Source of the DNA: Larix kaempferi
Taxonomy: Eukaryota; Streptophyta; Pinopsida; Pinales; Pinaceae
Direction: 5' to 3'
DNA length: 64,000 bases
Assembly (NCBI GenBank): GCA_027924585.1
Contig: BSBM01000123.1
Location: forward strand, 17,872,001-17,936,000
Below, piece by piece: positions 59,386 through 64,000 of this stretch. The stretch's first letter is position 1, and every line of letters starts with the position of its first letter. The notes below the pieces were generated by a model, which searched no databases, was not told the DNA's origin, and saw only the letters and a program-made list of their open reading frames with translations. The translations under genes and the position numbers were made by a program.

Positions 59386-59585
59386 ACTAACCTATACTAA
59401 ATTATATCAATACATAAACAACCTATACTAAGATGTAAGCTTATATACTAACCTATTAACCCCTACTAACCTATACTAACCTATTAACATCCTATAACCT
59501 ATACTAACCTATACTAAGTTATATCAATTTATAATCAACGTCCTACACTAACCTATTAACCTATACTAACCTATTAACCCCAAAC
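59386..59585. repeat. Degenerate CCTATACTAA repeat
   Basis: CCTATACTAA and ACTAACCTATTAAC recur about a dozen times over 200 bp. It resembles an expanded short-motif satellite and not the plant telomere unit (CCCTAAA). Confidence 0.8.
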
Positions 59586-59649
59586 CCCACCTAATACCTC
59601 AACTCTCCAACCATGAAATGCATAAACCATTAAACACAAAACCGGCCCT

Positions 59650-59900
59650 AATATTCCTATCACTGATCGATAATCCTGTCACTCTGTTCGATAGCGTGTT
59701 TCAGCATTTTTTGGAGGGAAAACTCCACCTCCTCCGCATCTGTTTCAGACTTGCAGTCTGGTTTGTGTGACGGAAACGTAGTTCGAAGGGTAGTGATGAA
59801 CTGAAAATCTAATTCAGTGATCGATAGGTGGTTTCTCCATTTTTTCGAGGGAAAATCCGACCTCCTCCACATATGTTTCATACCTGTGGTTTGGTTTGTA
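59650..59900. repeat. 154-bp tandem duplication
   Basis: TGATCGATA starts the two copies at 59664 and 59818. Both contain GAGGGAAAA, CCTCCTCC and CA-TGTTTCA words. The minus strand reads related peptides in both (EEVEFSLQKM and EEVGFSLEKM), which follows from the duplication. I do not recognise a protein. Confidence 0.75.
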
Positions 59901-62900
59901 ATGTGGCTCCATTTTTAGTGGGCGTCTCGACTTCGACTTGGACTTAACCGGCGTTAAGCGACGATGCAAGTGTTTCCTTTGCACAAGCACAAGCAGGATC
60001 AAGAGCAGGGGTTTCGATTGCAAAATCAGGAGCAGGAGAAGGATTAGTCTCTACAATGTCTTCGGTATGTGGCCACATTTCATATTGAACCCTCCTACAC
60101 TTGAATTTCATTCAACCCATTAGCAGAGCCTACTCTATGACCCTTCCTATTTCCTAAAGCTTCGATGCCTACTCTATTCATGGATGAGGAGTGTGTTTGT
60201 AGTTTTTTGTTAGGTGTCCTTCGGGGTTTCTGTAACTCCGTTTCGAATTGGGGCTAGTCATGGGCAGTGAGAAATTGTAATGGGTTTGACCCATAATGAG
60301 AATGTAATTCGTATGAGTAGTTTGGTAGTTGTTTATGGTGTGTTTAATGTAATGAAGCATGCCCATTCTGGGCACTTATGACTTGGTCATATCCATGAAT
60401 GGTTGTAACCCTGTTTGTAACTAATCTAAGGTGTTGACTTACCTCTGTTTTGGTATTCGCTTACTGTGTTGCTCTAAGTGATGGATTGGGTATTGTATAA
60501 ATTGTTTAAATGGTTGCAATCTAGAACATGTTGAAATGCATATCTTTCATTTGGGTTCTGCGTATCAATTCGTAGATAATACGAATGCTCTACTTGTAAT
60601 TTGCCACCTGTAGGTGACAAAAATGACTCTGCGTGTAAATTGATGGTTTGGAAAATTAATTGGGGTTTCACTGTGTGTAAATACTAGCTTTGTTTCTATT
60701 TAAACTTGAGTTTTTATACTCTACTAAGCGATTGGGTGAGAATCGACCCTATCGCTATACGTTATTGGATAGAGTCTTTAGTTTAAACGATTCCGTGTTA
60801 GCTTGATGAAGCGATCCTGTAGCTATTTTTTTTGGACTCTGGGCGCAAGTATTTATATGTTTGGCTAAGAGATTCGAACCTGTAGCTAAAATGTTTGGAA
60901 AACAATTCTATATCATGAGTTTTGACTTTGATGAAGCAATTGTGTAACTTAACGTTTTTGGTTCTGGGCTCAAGTATTTTCTGTTTGAGAAGTCATCGAA
61001 AACACACGATGTTTGTTTCGACTTTGGAGTTTTGGTCTGTAACGCTGGTCATTTTATTTATTTAGTGTTTATCCTTTGGTGAGATTCGATCTCTGTGTTA
61101 TTACATTTTGAAATAGGATGTATTTGTTAAATGAAAAGAGCTGGGTAAGCCCTAGCTGGTAAATTGCATTGGTTTAAATGTTTTAGCATTTGTGCAGAGG
61201 TTTGGTAGGAACGATCCTGCTATAGATTTTGTTTAGATGTTTGTTTGGTTACACCTCTACATGATTCAATCCTGGGTCTACGAACTACTTTTATTTTATT
61301 TTTTGTTTTGGCTGAGTTGTTTGGTTCAGCAGTTAGACAAAAAATCAAGCTCCTAAAGAGATCATCTTCCTGACAGGTCAGCACTTCACTGACACTAGAC
61401 ACACACTTTAGATTTGAGATTCCCTCTCCTAGGAAAAACTGCCCAAGTCATGCAATTAAAATGCACTAATCCTAACTCAAATTTAACTAAATTAAGGTCT
61501 TACTAAAACATATTGTCTTGATATCCAAATCTGCTAAAAATGAAATTGTCCCTAAAATAGGAACTTCTGAAAAATAGAAAACACATGATGAACAGAGTCT
61601 TTCAACATCTTGTACAATGCCCAGTGACAAAGGTCAATTTGGCATCAACTGGTCATGCCAAAGATCTTGCCAACAAAAGGCATTGTTTAACGACTAATGT
61701 CAATTTACTTGGCAATACCCTTACATTAAAACATCATATTGATTGATTGGATTATTGTAGGGGTCCTTTTAGAGCTACAACTAGACATCAGGCATAGATG
61801 GAAAATAAATTTAAGAGGGATCTAGAATAGTTATTTTGTCCATATGGAAAATGTTAATACCTTGTGTCCCAAACTCCCAATCTGAAGTTTCTAAATTATG
61901 TTGTCTATTCTGCCTTCCCAATCTTCAAGAATCAATTTGCCTTTGGAATTGCTTTCTAGAATGGCCAACAATCTACTTGGAAATGATGGATATCCCTGCC
62001 AGTTTGCATGGCACATGCTCTAGATGATACACGGTGCATATAAAAGGTTATAAGAATATACAGATGGCATTACTGCATGTTAAGAAAAGTTATATGGCAT
62101 AAGGTGAAGACAAGAAAAGACGGTTTGATCGACGCTAGTAGTATTCACTGAAATTTTATGGTCTCACGTGATACACATTAATGGATTCATTCATGTGATC
62201 TGGCAGCTATGGGGTGGTTGTGTTCTTAATTACAAATATAATCTTGTTCTTCCTAAAAAGTAGTTTGTTAGTAGTGACCCATTTCAGTGGGTATTGTAAT
62301 CAACGCAGCTGATATAATGGGGAAAACTCAGTTAGTTTAAATAGGGGAGTTTATTTTTGGTTAATTAGGTACAAGCTGGGAGGTGGGCAGGTTTAGGCTC
62401 TTATGTTAACTTGTTAATATGTCATTTATTGAATAATTAAACATACTAATACTGACAATAAGATATTCATCAATAGAAATGGATAGTACATTACATATTT
62501 TCAACCTTTAGGGCTTGAAAAGTGTTATAAGATTCACCAACCAGAATTTTTTTTTGACAAATGGTTGGGTAGAAAAATTTCACAAAGATCATGACATGAA
62601 GAAGAATTTAGTTAGTTGGTGGTAGAGGTAAATAGGTTCATATCTAGGAAAGATGGCATGCATTTTATTAAAAAATTGATGTTTCCATATATATGTCATG
62701 GCTATTATGTGTAGGTTGTATGGACAACAAGAGACTACACTTACCTCAATGCAGTTGGGTTCCTATTATTTATATTGTGGTTACATCAATTGCAGTTTTT
62801 AATTGGGAACCTATCTTGTCTTTTTCCGTGCATAAATCTATAGAGAGTGCCTAGAGTGATAATACTGAACTCTTTCCTACTTTCTACATGGCCTCTAATC

Positions 62901-63257
62901 TTTTAGATATAATTTTTGTAAGCAATTATTTTCCAAAAGTTCGTTCGAGTTGGAATCTAGGGTGTAACCCAGTTCATGGATGGAGAATTAAATAATGAGA
63001 AAGGTTGTGAACCCCTTACATTCCAACACATAAAACTAAAAAAAATTCCCTTTTACGGGTCTGTTCCAAAAAGTGTCATCCATCATTACCACTAGTCAAT
63101 ACCCAACAAAACAATAGGCCACATATGTTTTCAGAAGAGTAGAAGAACAATCTCAAACTCTACTAAAGCACCAGGGGGCTTATTGCTCCATATACCCATT
63201 AGACTTAGTCCAATTATGAATTTACCCATATCTATTTTTTTATGTTGTACATGCTAG
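59901..63257. other. Unassigned sequence
   Basis: More balanced composition from 59900 to 61400, with diverged repeats of words such as CTGGGCGCAAGTATTT and CTGGGCTCAAGTATTTT near 60838 and 60966, and GAGATTCGA. AT-rich afterwards. No frame, RNA gene or element boundary could be supported. Confidence 0.4.
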
Positions 63258-63355
63258 CACTAGTAGATTTGAACCCAAAATCGGATGAGAAAATCCGACG
63301 ACCTCCGACGAAAAGGACTGTGTCGTCGGACTTTCTTTCAAAATTACAATTTTTT
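63258..63355 (+). repeat. Second CACTA left terminal repeat
   Basis: CACTAGTAGATTTGAACCCAA followed by AAAATCCGACGACCTCCGACG matches the end at 48865 in the same orientation, with roughly a quarter of positions changed. No transposase frame follows within the window. It is either the start of another copy running off the right edge or an isolated end. Confidence 0.75.
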
Positions 63356-64000
63356 ATTACTGCTCGGCTAGGCTGCCACAATTTGTAAATCTGTGTTTTG
63401 GATGCTTGCTTGGTGTGTTTCAATGCATATTACAAGTCTAATATTACAAATTACAATAAGCATTTATTGCAGTTTGGATGTTTTTTTATCTTTAGCGTTC
63501 ACACTTTGTATAAGGATTCCCCCATGCGGTGAGCAATCACTTTGTATAATGAGTGATGTAATTAGATGTATTTCATGTTTTCCTAGAGGAAGAGGAGTTG
63601 TAGGGCTCCAGTTGTGGTTATTATTTTCTTATTAAGCTCATGAACATTTATATGCAGTTTATTGTTTCTACTATCATTGTGTTTTTGTGATGAATGATTT
63701 GAAAGAGTAGTTGTAGTTTGAAAGAACTCTCTCCTTACCTTAGCTAGCATTCATTGAAAGGAAAGGCTTAGTTTATTCATATGCATTTGCATGGTTTGAG
63801 TCAGTCATCACACGACGAGTTGCACTTCCATCACCCGACTGAGTAATACAACCATTAAAATTTAACTCGTTAACTCAACACACATTAACCTTGCTTGAGG
63901 ATAAAAATAATTTGTTAGTTAGGTAGGACACCGGGGATAGGAATCCAAATAATTCCCCCTTTTCATTATCATCTGAGACATAGTTGTTGTCCTCTAGGGT
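63356..64000. other. Sequence inside or beyond the second CACTA end
   Basis: Nothing recognisable. The palindromic GTCGGATATCCGAC repeats that follow the first end are absent here. Confidence 0.4.

Noticed and set aside
59386-59585. Interstitial telomere repeat
   Set aside because: The plant unit CCCTAAA is not present in tandem. The motif is CCTATACTAA-like.

Overview
The window is a repeat-dense stretch of a plant nuclear genome. It shows GT-AG introns, plant LTR retrotransposons with an initiator-Met-tRNA primer site, an En/Spm (CACTA) element with a ten-exon TNP2-type transposase, a plant-type LINE and one plant-specific protein kinase gene. Only one convincing host gene is seen in 64 kb. 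That low density, the nested old transposons and an orphan transposon-like family at the left edge suggest a large-genome seed plant, possibly a gymnosperm, but the species cannot be fixed from the sequence.

Layout. 0.5-5.5 kb: a decayed minus-strand two-exon gene of an unnamed, apparently transposon-derived family, with a repeat-filled intron. 5.9-6.0 kb: a cluster of seven CTCGATCGAG palindromes. 6-15.7 kb: mostly AT-rich sequence with local duplications and one broken gene fragment at 11.4 kb. 15.8 kb: a foldback MITE with an 8-bp target duplication. 16.8-20.9 kb: a collapsed Ty3/gypsy element whose 5' LTR is fused to reverse transcriptase. 21.3-27.8 kb: a minus-strand LINE split by a 2,024-bp solo LTR with target duplication GTAAG. 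28.6-30.2 kb: tandem units of about 765 bp.

32.4-33.5 kb: the host gene, a complete three-exon phosphoenolpyruvate-carboxylase-kinase-type gene (287 codons, minus strand) with every catalytic motif intact. 35.2-35.4 kb: a tRNA-derived SINE. 40.9-48.0 kb: a structurally complete Ty1/copia element (590-bp LTRs, TSD TTGTA, primer site, polypurine tract) with a dead polymerase motif. It sits next to a second copia remnant. 48.9-54.5 kb: a CACTA left end with palindromic subterminal repeats, then a transposase gene whose ten exons still splice in phase but which carries five in-frame stops. 54.8-57.3 kb: a composite array of (TCA)n blocks and a 170-bp satellite. 57-64 kb: mostly unrecognised sequence, with a second CACTA left end at 63.26 kb.

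How it fits together. Apart from the kinase, everything recognisable is mobile or repetitive and inactive. Most premature stops fall where Gln, Arg (CGA) or Trp codons are expected, which is the signature of C-to-T decay in methylated elements. The kinase would act alone in the cytosol, phosphorylating PEP carboxylase. No second host gene of its pathway is visible. I did not find a convincing new multi-gene system. The most unusual items are the 0.5-5.5 kb orphan family, the CACTA pair with its palindromic ends, the palindrome cluster at 5.9 kb and the satellite/microsatellite composite.
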